A stretch of DNA of 64,000 bases from Physella acuta (Eukaryota > Mollusca > Gastropoda > Physidae): positions 310,001 through 374,000 of the forward strand of contig NW_026732315.1 of NCBI RefSeq assembly GCF_028476545.1, given 5' to 3'. A program made the position numbers and the translations under genes. Positions 35,612 to 45,419 of this stretch are shown piece after piece. How positions within the stretch are numbered: the stretch's first letter is position 1; each line of letters begins with the position of its first letter. The notes beneath the pieces are model-generated. The model had not been told where the DNA came from. It was given only the letters and a program-made list of their open reading frames with translations, and made no database searches.

Positions 35612-35887
35612 CAGAGGCGTAGCTAGGGGGGGGGGGCGGGGGGGGGGGGGACGACATATGTCCCCGGGCGCCGACCTTAGGGGGGGGGGCGCCAAATTGA
35701 AAGTTTGAGGGGGGATGCAAATGAAAAGTTCGAGGGGGGGGGGGGTGCAAATCGAAAGTTTGAGGGGGGTGGGGGTGGAAATCGAAAGTTTGAGGGGGGG
35801 GGGTGCAAATGAAAAGTTCGAGGAGGGGGGGGGGGGTGCAAATCGAAAGTTTGTCCCCGGGCGCCGGGAAGGGTCGCTACGCCCATG
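35612..35887. mobile_element. hAT-like MITE family B, copy 7
   Basis: Starts CAGAGGCGTAGCTAGG and ends CGCTACGCCCATG. The flanks ACTACACT and GCTAAACT agree at 6 of 8. The interior is a tandem array of G-runs and TGCAAATCGAAAGTTTGA. Older than the copies with perfect duplications. Confidence 0.75.
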
Positions 35888-35990
35888 GCTAAACTGCTTA
35901 CTAGAATCTATATATCCACTACCGAACGCTAGGTATGAATTGAAAATTACATTAAAAAATACACACACATATTGTTTGAACTCTACTCAC

Positions 35991-36108
35991 TAAAACGCCT
36001 CAGTGAAACTGGTATCCACTCTGTATCGGAGATCATCCTTATAAAAAATATTAAACACAACCCGGAAGTGTAGTTTGACCTATATCCCAGACAGCACGCT
36101 ATATATAG
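35991..36108 (-). promoter_or_regulatory. Probable promoter and non-coding first exon of the UNC93-like gene
   Basis: On the minus strand, TATATATAG (36101-36108) is followed by CCGGAAGTG-containing sequence (36062-36070) and a GTGAGT donor at 35990. The coding exon has a strong acceptor (pyrimidine run then AAACACAG) at 35130. A short non-coding exon from about 36073 to 35991 joined to 35129 would form the 5' UTR. No transcript evidence. Confidence 0.4.
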
Positions 36109-36489
36109 ACTTACACTAGATCTATACCGTCGTGATGCGGCTACACATCACCCTTCAAGTTAACACTTTTATTGAACGCGTCAATTTATGATATGACGTC
36201 ATTAATACGTGTGTTCTTTGGTGTATTTTATAAATAGTAGCAGAAAAGTGTGGGGGGGAGGAATTACGACTGTACGGTTTTCTTTCTACGAATTCATTCT
36301 ATGTAGTAATTCTATTACTGATACTGTAATCAGTCTCTCTCTCTCTCAGGCATTATATTTAATTAAATTATATAAAAAGGCATATAAGCATTTCAACCAG
36401 CTAAATCCCCCCCCCCCCTCTTTCGGAAGAAAAAAATGTCTTGAATGAAACCCTGAATGCTAATTTAATCTTTTAAAATCAGTGTTAAG

Positions 36490-36780
36490 TGTTAACGAAT
36501 TAGGTTCCCATCAGAGTTGGATGGACTCAGGGACGGTCTACTGACTTGAACCCTGTTTCGAACTCGATACTTATGGGTTAGCAGCAGAGGCGTAGCGAGG
36601 GGGGGACGGACATATGTCCCCTGGCGCCGATCTTGGGGGGGGGGGGCAAATCAAAAGTTTGAGGGGGGAAGGGGGGGTGCAAAATCGAAAGTTTGTCCCA
36701 GGGCGCCGGGAAGGGTCGCTACGCCTCTAGTTAGCAGTCCAGCTCTCTACCGCTAGACAACTCCGTCCCATATGTAGCCT
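36490..36780 (-). repeat. tRNA-derived SINE interrupted by family B copy 8
   Basis: On the minus strand: TAGCGGTAGAGAGCTGGACT as A-box region and GAGTTCGAAACAGG as B box, then the SINE body (AGTCCATCCAACTCTGATGG). The tRNA head is split by the MITE at 36585-36729, whose duplication GTTAGCAG is SINE sequence. Confidence 0.75.
36585..36729. mobile_element. hAT-like MITE family B, copy 8 (shortest)
   Basis: Starts CAGAGGCGTAGCGAGG and ends CGCTACGCCTCTA. GTTAGCAG flanks both sides (36577-36584 and 36730-36737), a perfect 8-bp duplication. At 145 bp it shows how little sequence the family needs to move. Confidence 0.9.
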
Positions 36781-37104
36781 ATAGGATTTCAATTTAATGC
36801 ATCGTATTTACTAAGAACATTTAAATTAGGTATACTTGTCAGTTGTAGATTAGCCATACCAGCATACTCGGTTTGAAGATGTGTACATTGTTATTAACCA
36901 TGATAACGAAATATGTACAGCTAATCGATAAGAACCAATAACGAGTAAATGGATTTTTTTTCTAGGCCATTTTACCGAAACTTATTTACGACAAACTCCT
37001 TGTTAAGAATTGCGTTGTTTCAGTTTAAAATAAACAGGAAGTGATCTCCCCTAAACTTTCTCGAATATTCTTATATAAAACAACAGGGGATGGGAACTCG
37101 GGAT

Positions 37105-37700
37105 ATAGTTATGATTTTTAATCCTTTTTAAATACATAAACTTTTTAAAATAAAATAGAATCTCATAGAAAAAAGTATTGCACACCAAGCGAACGCCGAA
37201 TAAAGATGTTCATAATGGTGCGCAATATTATTAGTACTTTATAAATTTAGATGCGTTTTTGAGAAATCGGAAATAGCGTAAATTAGTACTTCCCGTCAAC
37301 GGAAATTACTCAAAATTTAACAGAAGGTAGAGAATTAGATCTTTTACTTACATGTGAAATTTCATTTATCTATCTGAAATAGTACTCAAGTTATAGGCTT
37401 TTGAAAAATTCAAAGTAGAAAAAGTACCACTTCCGGTTATCGGAAATCGCTCAAAAGTTGATACGGATCTACGATTTTGATAAAATATTTATATATGAAA
37501 TTTCATCAACCTAGCTGTAACGGTACTCAAGTAATCGTGTTTACACACACACACACACACAGACACACAGACAAGATTGCAAAATTATGTTTTTCCGTAT
37601 CAGTGAGGTGTAAAACGTCTAGATTTGTAAAAATCTCGATTTTTTTTTTTTGCACGATTACAATACTTTCTCTATACTACGTATATACGAGAAAGTAAAA
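37105..37700. repeat. Dispersed repeat R, copy 2
   Basis: Collinear with 1-620 (see that entry), plus a CA microsatellite at about 37542-37575. It ends at ACGTATATACGAGAAAGTAA, the same end as copy 1, which suggests a true element terminus. Confidence 0.65.
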
Positions 37701-38330
37701 AAATAAAAATAATTAATAACGCAATTTAAAACGTTATACACATATTTTACTGTTATACAATTACAATTAATATTTTATACTGTATTGGTTAAAGTTCTAA
37801 ATCAGTAAAGATACTGTCTGGAACAAAATGTGTTTTTTTTTTTTTAAATTTTAATTTAAATACATATCTGCCAAAGACTGCCATTTTTTATATATGGGAA
37901 AATATACAAGGGAGACAACGCAACGAAAATTACTGAGCTGTCGATTTTAGTAAATTTTAGAAAGATATATTAAAAAGAAAAATATCACAGTGTGAATTAT
38001 CAGACAAAGCTATTTACAGGGTTTAGAAAATATTAAAAATTAATAGTCACGCTAACATGCATTAAAAATCTTTCATGTTATAAAGTTTGAAAACAGTGAC
38101 TTTAATGTATAATTTTTTCTAAGACAAGCAATTTATTCAGCTATATCATCGCTGCGTACCCTTTGGCTTTTTCGAGAACAATTATTTAAACAATAACTAT
38201 AACTTATTCATATAATTCTAAAAAAAAAAAACAAAAACTCATTCATATAATCTATAGTTCTACCTAGAGAAGCAACATTAATACTAAACGTGGTTGTATG
38301 GCCTATTACTTGACTAATACTCCAACGCCA
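37701..38330. other. Nothing recognised
   Basis: AT-rich, no exon, RNA gene or repeat boundary visible. Confidence 0.4.
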
Positions 38331-38332
38331 CG

Positions 38333-39429
38333 CTATCCGTGTGATGGAAAATCCGCCATCAGTAAGTAACATGTAGCTAATACTCCATAGTAAGAATTAT
38401 AAAGCTGAAAAATGTACACACGTGTTATGAAAAGAGTGCACCATGCACATCTAGAAACAAGACTGGCGGTAAAAAATGAAAGAAACGTAACCTTGCCTTC
38501 TTGTGATGTACTTGATGTAAGTGCTCTCCCCTTTGCCTGGCCTCGTTCTCGGATTGTGCTGACGGACACCCACACACCCAAGCCAACTCACAACACGTCG
38601 TGCCAAAAACAAAACCAAAACAAACCGCCGTCTTGTTGCCCTTCCCTCACCTAGTCTCTCGGCGAATAACTGAACAACCAAGGGGAGGGTGTGTGTGTGT
38701 GTGTGAGGGGGGGGGGGGGTGGGAGGGTGTGTGTGTGTGAGGGGGGGTGGGTGGTGTGAGGGTGTGTGTGTGTGAGGGGTGTGTGTGTGTGTGTGAGGGG
38801 GGGTGGGTGGGTGTGTGTGTGTGAGGGGGGGTGGGTGGGAGGGTGTGTGTGAGGGGGGGGGGTGGGTGGGAGGGTGTGTGTGAGGGGGGTGTGTGTGTGA
38901 GGGGGGAGGGTGTGTGTGAGGGGGTGAGGGTGTGTGTGTGTGATGGGAGGAGGGTGTGTGTGTGTGTGAGGGGAGGAGGGTGTGTGTGAGGGGGGAAGGG
39001 TGTGTGTGTGGGGGGGAGGGTGTGTGTGGGGGGAAGGGTGTGTGTGTGTGATTTGTCACCACATAATGTGAAATTAGGACTATAGTACATACTAATACAT
39101 CACATGAAATGTTTAAAATAGCCTTTAATAGGTAGTAAATGAGGATGAGTGTCAAGAAGTTGTGTAGCAATGAAAGATAGATGAGCTGGTAGTGGTAGGG
39201 TATGTGTGCGTTGGGTGGATGGGGGGGGGGGGGGGCATATTGGGTATTGCATAAAAATCCAGTTTTTTCTCTCTCTCTCTCTCATGCTAGTTATTTGAGC
39301 GTTCAAAACGGCCGCTTCTTCGCCTCCCTTCTACTTCTACCACTAATTGAAATTTAAAAAAAAAAAAAAATTAAGTTCATAACTTACGCAAGCGTGCAAG
39401 GACAGGACATACTTGAAACTACCCGCCAT
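38333..39429 (-). CDS. Speculative two-exon gene for a 37-residue peptide
   Basis: On the minus strand, a short exon (39388-39429 coding) has a good acceptor (TACTATTTTTAG) six bases before ATGGCGG. It reads MAGSFKYVLSLHAC and ends at a GTAAGT donor in phase 0. A downstream exon (38333-38404) follows an acceptor reading TGTGTACATTTTTCAG. It reads LYNSYYGVLATCYLLMADF and four more residues (PSHG) to TAG in the same phase. The intron would contain the GT-rich minisatellite. The joined peptide has one hydrophobic stretch (YGVLATCYLLM). An orphan promoter-like exon at 43744-43854 could be its 5' end. Splice sites and phase agree, but a peptide this short can arise by chance. Not recognised. Confidence 0.25.
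38683..39051. repeat. GT/G-run minisatellite
   Basis: Tandem blocks of GTGTGTGTGAGGGGGG with variable G-run and GT lengths, about 20 units. It yields spurious His-Thr-Pro open frames on the minus strand. Confidence 0.93.
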
Positions 39430-39435
39430 GGAAGT

Positions 39436-39950
39436 CTAAAAATAGTATCTAGCGGTTGGAGTTGAAGCCTATGAATCAACCGTCACGGCCCAATGCACCC
39501 ACTAAAAACGTGTGTTTTTTTTTTTTTTTTTTGAAGTGTGTCTGCTGTACGCTAGGGTCAGTAGGTGAACTGTTTTAGTTTTATAAAGTAAAACATTATC
39601 TTTTGAATACTTTATAACCATCTAATAAAGAGCGTTTAAAAAAACAAAAACAACATACTTATTGTTTTAATAGAAATAATGAGTGGATAGGGAAGTGGAT
39701 GTAGGCCTAAAATAATATTGACTAAGTTACAGTGATGTAAAAGGTCAAGTATCTTTGTTTACACACTATGTCGCCTGTGCACTAAGGACAAGTAGGTCAA
39801 CCCGCCCGTGAACCGCGGGAATAAAAATCAACAGTTGGCACAAGGGGAGAGAAGACAAGTAAAAAACAACCGCTCGCCTATGATCTCGTTTAGCAACACG
39901 GGACACACACAACTTACAGATTTTTGAGCCAAAAAAAAAAAAAAAAAAAA
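39436..39950. other. Nothing recognised
   Basis: Single-copy-looking AT-rich sequence. No exon visible. Confidence 0.35.
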
Positions 39951-40098
<148 letters not shown>

Positions 40099-40099
40099 T

Positions 40100-41010
40100 T
40101 GCCAGAAAAAAAAACGGGAAAAAAAAGCAACAGCGGACATATTTATAGGCCACACAAAACCTACGCATGTTTTAATTTTAAAGCCTAAAAATTAAAAAAA
40201 AAATTAATTAATTAATTAAAAAAGCGACGGACACATTTTTAGGCCACACACATTTTAATTTTAAATTTTAATTTTAAGCCACAAAGAAAAAGGAAATAAA
40301 GAAAAAGAAAAAACCAAACAAATAATAAAAAAAAAAACGACGGACATAGGCCTACTTCTTTTAGGCCACATAAAATTCACATTTTTTGGGCACTAAACTT
40401 AACTATGACACATGAATGGAGAAATTCAATACGTCTTAGGGATAGTGTGTTAGAACGATGCAGAATATCGTCAAAAACATACAAGTTCCATACACTATAC
40501 ACTGGGATTCATGCTTCTACATCTGCAATTAGTGTAATAAACAGAACATTGGGCACAATGTATCGTAGGCCTATAACACGTTCCAGGTAAAGTTTCTTCC
40601 AGGCATATCTTCACCCCCCCCCCCGAACGAAATATAATTTACGAGCCGACCCGCACCGTATCATACGCCGCTATTTAGTTGTTTTATTTTCTACTTTCAG
40701 TAATTCAAAATTTGTGAATTCGACAGTACCAATGCTGCCACTGAAAATATTTGCATTAAAACACTATCAGTAGGTCGTTAAGGACCATCCCCACCCCACC
40801 CCGCGAAGCAGCCTCCTCTTAGTTTCAAACTAAATTATTTGCCCCTAATAGCCGTCACTAAACCCGGCTCTGCGATTGTAAACATTTAGCGTAAACCATA
40901 GCTCACCAGACCATGTGGGGGTCGTGGTGGTAGGGATATGCCTAGAGAGGAAGGAGAGGGGGTTGCTAGGCGCGCTTACAGCTTGGTGTTTTCTAACGTC
41001 TCCAACAAGA
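40100..41010. other. Repeat debris, no gene
   Basis: Reiterated TTTTAGGCCACA with A-rich blocks at 40140-40380, and a family C-like end near 40589 (GTTTCTTCCAGGCATATCTT). No convincing coding exon. Confidence 0.4.
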
Positions 41011-41011
41011 G

Positions 41012-41013
<2 letters not shown>

Positions 41014-41094
<81 letters not shown>
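41014..41094. repeat. (AT)n microsatellite
   Basis: About 40 AT units. A family C right end (GTCTGAAAGAAACACTG) follows at about 41138. Confidence 0.95.
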
Positions 41095-41096
<2 letters not shown>

Positions 41097-41523
41097 ATAG
41101 AAGATACAAAAACATACTTTTACCCCGGAGTAAAAAAAGTCTGAAAGAAACACTGGCTCCGGTTTTTACCGCAACATATTTACCCAATATTCGCACTCCG
41201 CTATGTGTACAGTATTCTATAATCTCTTTTTTAGAACACGTTGAAACTCCTATAAAAATATATATTCACACTCCGTCAGTTTAACAAGACAGCCTGACAT
41301 ACAACGCGAACAGCAGCACCCAGGGTCTACCCAGTTAAATCCAGTTTCACACAAAGCATAACCTTGTATGATCTTAGGCGAAAATCTTTATATTGATCGT
41401 TAGAACCTTATATTAACAGGTTCACCCCTTTACTGCCCCGTAAGGAAAGACGACACGTCCATTAAAGCCTAAAAACCTAAAAGTCTCGGAAAAAGGTTGC
41501 TCAAAACTTATATGCCATGACAC

Positions 41524-41716
41524 TTTAAACATACCTGGATTCGATCGAACCCCAGGGGTTCGGCGAGTCAGTCTAGGGGTTTGGCGGAGGTCAAGACACA
41601 CACCCGACTCGGATTTTGTCAGTGCGGGCGATACAGCTTTTAAGAAGGGTTCGGTGAATGCGCATATGAAACTGGCGGGGTTCGGTACTTCCAAAAAAAA
41701 AGGTTGAAAATCACTG
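41524..41716 (-). mobile_element. hAT MITE family D, partial
   Basis: The reverse strand starts CAGTGATTTTCAACC, close to the Charlie/Buster-type hAT end CAGTGGTTCTCAACC. It continues with GAACCCC-type sequence, and GGGGTTCGGCGAGTCAGTCT lies inside. The other end is not clear. No transposase frame. Confidence 0.6.
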
Positions 41717-42510
41717 TATTAAAGTATGCTGCAATCTTAAATGTCAATATAGAGGTTACAGTGTGGTAAGGACGAGATGGCGCGTGAGTTATGGGGGTGA
41801 AGTGGGGGTGCGCTAGAAGTGTGGATAGGCTGAAACTGTATAGGTACAAGGCGGTCAAACTAAACAACGAAATCACGCGTGCGAACATTTATAGTATAGT
41901 GTAGATACTCCTACAGATTTCCTTTATTTTGACCTTAAAGAAAAGTAACTGTATCCATCTTTAATCTTATTTTCTTTTAAATAAAAAAGGCTAAGGTTAT
42001 GCTTAGATCTTGCGCTTTCAAAGTAAAGGTATAAAGATGAAGCAGTTATTTATTTTTGTTTACAATGAGAGACAACCCACATGTTCACCGATGTGGTATC
42101 AATAGGTATGCTATCAGATAGCGTTAGTTTTGGAGTTGAGGTGTTGTTATTGACAAAAGGAGGAATATGCGAATATGTTAAGTTATGTTCAAGGTCCCGT
42201 CTGGCTTTATGTTAAAGAGTTTATGGAAATGAATAAACTATACTTTTAAAACGTTTATTGAATACATGACCGTGTCTGCGGGACATATTACTCACCATGC
42301 AAATGCAAATAGCCGCCATCTAATTAATTATACTATACATATTTTATATTAGTGTAGCAGTACTGTAAGTTTGTTGGAAGGCGGATGTAGAGGGATGACA
42401 GCTGTCGGTTGTAGGTAGTCTCACGCTATTTATTCTGGCTACAATAGACTTAGACATTGAGGTATGATTGTCTTATGAGGGGTCCGGTCGTGAGCACTGC
42501 GCACTTTAAC
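41717..42510. other. Nothing recognised
   Basis: No exon or element boundary visible. Confidence 0.35.
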
Positions 42511-42519
42511 GCCCAGGCA

Positions 42520-42740
42520 TGTCTACAAGAGCTAGACTGCTAGCCTGAAAGTCTCGAGTTCGAATCCGGATTCAAGTCAGTAAAACGTCTGAGTCCATCC
42601 AGCTCTAATGGGTACCTAACTCGTGTTAATGAAAGTAAAGGCGGCTGGGCAATGTGCTGACCACACCTTCCCTTTATATACCGAGGAGGTCAAGAAACAT
42701 GAACTCTTCTTCATCTGCCCAATGGATCGCTAGGTCTAAA
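42520..42740 (+). repeat. tRNA-derived SINE copy
   Basis: Head with CTCGAGTTCGAATCCGGATT (B box), then AGTCCATCCAGCTCTAATGG, GGCGGCTGGGCAATGTGCTG and a degenerate tail. Plus-strand orientation. Confidence 0.7.
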
Positions 42741-42767
42741 GAGGATTTTTTTCCCCTACTGCTCACC

Positions 42768-43217
42768 TGTCTACCACCAGTGTCCTATACCTTTGATCAC
42801 CCTATATAGACCACCTATTTCCGGCTCACTGGTAGTACATTATCCCATACGTCAGGGCCCAGTTTTAGCCCACAAGGTCCAACAATACCGCATACGTCTG
42901 TGTAAACACAAACCCATACGCCCCATATAAGCCATTCCTCTAACCTTTAAACCCACACTTGTCTACCACAGTGCCCCATACCATTGATCACCCTATATAA
43001 ACTGCCTAGTTTCGGCTCACGGGTAATAAATTATCTTATACGCCAGTGTCCAGTTTTAGCCCATAGGCCAGTGTCCAGTATTAGCCCATACGTCTGTGTA
43101 AACACAACCCCATACGCCAGTGTCCAATATTAGCACATACTTCAGGGTCCAACGATATTGCATACGTCGGTGTACACACAACCCCATACGCCCCATATAA
43201 ACCGTTCCCCTAACCAA
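42768..43217. repeat. ~190-bp tandem duplication with inner ~27-bp repeats
   Basis: Two and a bit long units (each starting CTTGTCTACCACAGTG) that share TGATCACCCTATATA and CCCATACGCCCCATATA. Inside them CCAGTGTCCAGTTTTAGCCC recurs with small changes. Confidence 0.75.
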
Positions 43218-43743
43218 AGATCCAGTTCAAGACAGAAGCCAACAACGACTGAGTCTGAACCTTTACCTGAAATAACCTGACTCAGTTGAACACTACTATA
43301 GTTACCTGTAACACGCACGCAGCCCCACTCTTTCATACATCGGCTGTGACGTAATTCAAATCCTGGGTCTATATGACACAGACCAGCGAAATATCTTCTA
43401 TAAATAACTCTGTATAATTTTTTTTTAGGTTAGGAAAATGAATACACAAAAGTTGAGCTTTTGGCTGAATATGTAAAAAAATATAGATGTACACTCATAA
43501 TAAACTAACTTAAATCTAAACTGACTTCAAAAACTAACAAAATGTATTGAATTGTATTGTATAGGCCTACATCGAACGAACACACGAGTAAATTGAGCAT
43601 ATAAGAATCTATATTCAATTAAAATTATAAATTTAAAACTAATTTACAAAGTAAGAATACGAAAGAATGATCCTACTGAAGAAAACCACTCATATTTCTA
43701 ATCCACGTTTGAATGAACAGGTACAAAGAAACAACCAACCTAC

Positions 43744-43854
43744 CTCTGGAGGGCGGAATATCGTACTGAAACCGACTACGACACGGCCTGACCAGCCCAG
43801 CAGTGTTACGTAATCGATAATCCCCTGGCTGCGACCTTATTAACGCTTATAAAA
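43744..43854 (-). promoter_or_regulatory. Orphan TATA-plus-first-exon signature
   Basis: On the minus strand, TTTTATAAG (43847-43854) is followed at about 30 nt by GC-rich sequence and a donor CCAGAG/GTAGGT at 43743. It resembles a core promoter with a short non-coding exon. The only candidate target seen is the speculative peptide at 38333-39429. Confidence 0.28.
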
Positions 43855-43859
43855 CTACA

Positions 43860-44383
43860 AACATCTGTGCGCGGACAGACGGGCGACGGCAAGGGCGGAT
43901 CTGGGTTGGGGGTGTTTTATTATTCTATGATAGAAATGGCTAAGTTCAAATGGGGGTGTTTTTACTAAACTATGATAGAACTGGCTAAGTTCAAAAAGTT
44001 AGACATAATGTCTGAAATGTCTATTTTTAACTAGGATAATTCTTTACTGTCGTTTATATTTAGAGGTCGGGGGTGGAAATGGTGTGGGGCTTTAGGGCAG
44101 ATGTGTTGAATTAAGAGGATGGGGGGGGGGGGGAATGGTTGCGTATGAACGATTACAACCTGCTTTACAAAGACTGCTTTCTCGTTCGCCGGAGTGTGAC
44201 TGAACCGCCTTAATGTATCGGCCTACACATACAATTTATATCACTAAATAAATGCTTGGGATACAGGATGCAGGCAAGTGATTTAAAAATGGCCTGTGGT
44301 GAAACAGGATGAATGTGATATAAAAATGCTTGTGTAACAAGTTATGAAATAGGGGTCAACTTGTCCTATGCTATATACGCATG
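43860..44383. other. Non-coding; short duplication
   Basis: A ~48-bp tandem duplication (CTATGATAGAAATGGCTAAG type) at about 43918-44005. Nothing else recognised. Confidence 0.45.
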
Positions 44384-44391
44384 TTCAGTAC

Positions 44392-44914
44392 CAGAGGCGT
44401 CGCGAGGCGGGTGCCGGGGGTGCGAACCGCACCGGGTGACACCATTTGGGGGTGACACCAAGAAAAAAAATTCCAAGATAAATAGAATAAATATGTTTTG
44501 TTTTTTTTGCCAGTTCAATGAATGGTTAATTATAGCTAAAAAGTATTTAAAGTACATAGTGATGATCCCGACAAGGAAGTGGTGGTGGTGATACCATGAC
44601 GTAAACATGCAAACTATAGAGAAAACAATGCTACACCCAGCTGTAATAGGGCTGGTAAGTAGGTCACCAACCAGTTCTACGGCTCAATAAAACCTGCATG
44701 AGCCATAAAACTGGTTGGTGACCTACTTACCAGCCCTATAACAACCGACTATAGATAAACATCAATAGTATTAAATGTGAACATTTTAAAGCTTTAGCTG
44801 GGGGGGGGGGGGAGAGAGTGACACCAACTGCAAACTTTACAGAGCAAAAAGAATGAGGGGGGGGGACACCGTGATGTGGCGCACCGGGTGACACCCCACC
44901 TAACGACGCCACTG
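44392..44914. mobile_element. hAT-like MITE family B, copy 9 (long variant)
   Basis: Starts CAGAGGCGTCGCGAGG and ends ACGACGCCACTG. TTCAGTAC flanks both sides (44384-44391 and 44915-44922), a perfect 8-bp duplication. It shares CACCGGGTGACACCATTTGG with the short copies but has a distinct 400-bp core with a hairpin. It looks like the parent form of the outer part of composite copies 3-5. Confidence 0.9.
44646..44739. repeat. Perfect 31-bp inverted repeat (hairpin) inside family B copy 9
   Basis: Arms 44646-44676 and 44709-44739 are exact reverse complements around a 32-nt loop. The loop itself has a GGCTCA/TGAGCC stem. Confidence 0.93.
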
Positions 44915-45009
44915 TTCAGTACGATAACCACCTCCATCTGTCAATCACGCCCATAGGTTAGGCGGGGCAGTTTCACAAATCAGTAACCCAATTTTTTCAG
45001 CTGTAATAT

Positions 45010-45400
45010 AAGTCAAGTTACCCTTTCAGACATAGCGATCCATGGGACAGATGAAATAGAGTTCATCTGCTTATGTGACCAGTGTTTCTTTCACACTTAT
45101 TTCTCCAGGAGGGGGACGACGACACACTGGTTAAACGATATATTTTCTAAATAAATGCTATTTCGTTTCGGGGGCAGTGCTCCCCCCCCCTCCCGAAGCG
45201 ATACCCGAAAGAAACACTATCTTTGAGGCATATAAAGGATTCGTGTGGCTAGCACTATGCCCAGCCGCATTTACTTTACCCGAGCCAGGTACCCATCAGT
45301 GCTGGGTGGACTCAGTGATGTCCTACCTGCTTGAGTTTCGGGATCCGAATTCGGGTACGCAGTCGTGCGCTCTACCACCCAACCACCTAGTCTCAAGCTA
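45010..45400 (-). repeat. SINE copy interrupted by a family C MITE
   Basis: On the minus strand it has the SINE head and body (CCACCCAGCACTGATGGGTA, TAAATGCGGCTGGGCATAGT) and the distal AGTTCATCTGC-type end, separated by the MITE at 45080-45219. Confidence 0.65.
45080..45219. mobile_element. hAT-like MITE family C, copy 4
   Basis: Starts CAGTGTTTCTTTCACAC and ends GAAAGAAACACTA, good inverted repeats. The flanks TATGTGAC and TCTTTGAG agree only partly. Inserted into the SINE. Confidence 0.65.
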
Positions 45401-45419
45401 CTTTAATATGATAGCACTT

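Noticed and set aside
38451-39170. A 239-codon His/Thr/Pro-rich frame on the minus strand
   Set aside because: It is the GT/G-run minisatellite read in frame; no splice structure and no domain.
40405-40590. A 61-codon frame starting MTHEWRNSIRLRD
   Set aside because: No splice sites, domain or codon bias; it sits in A-rich repeat debris and ends near a family C fragment.
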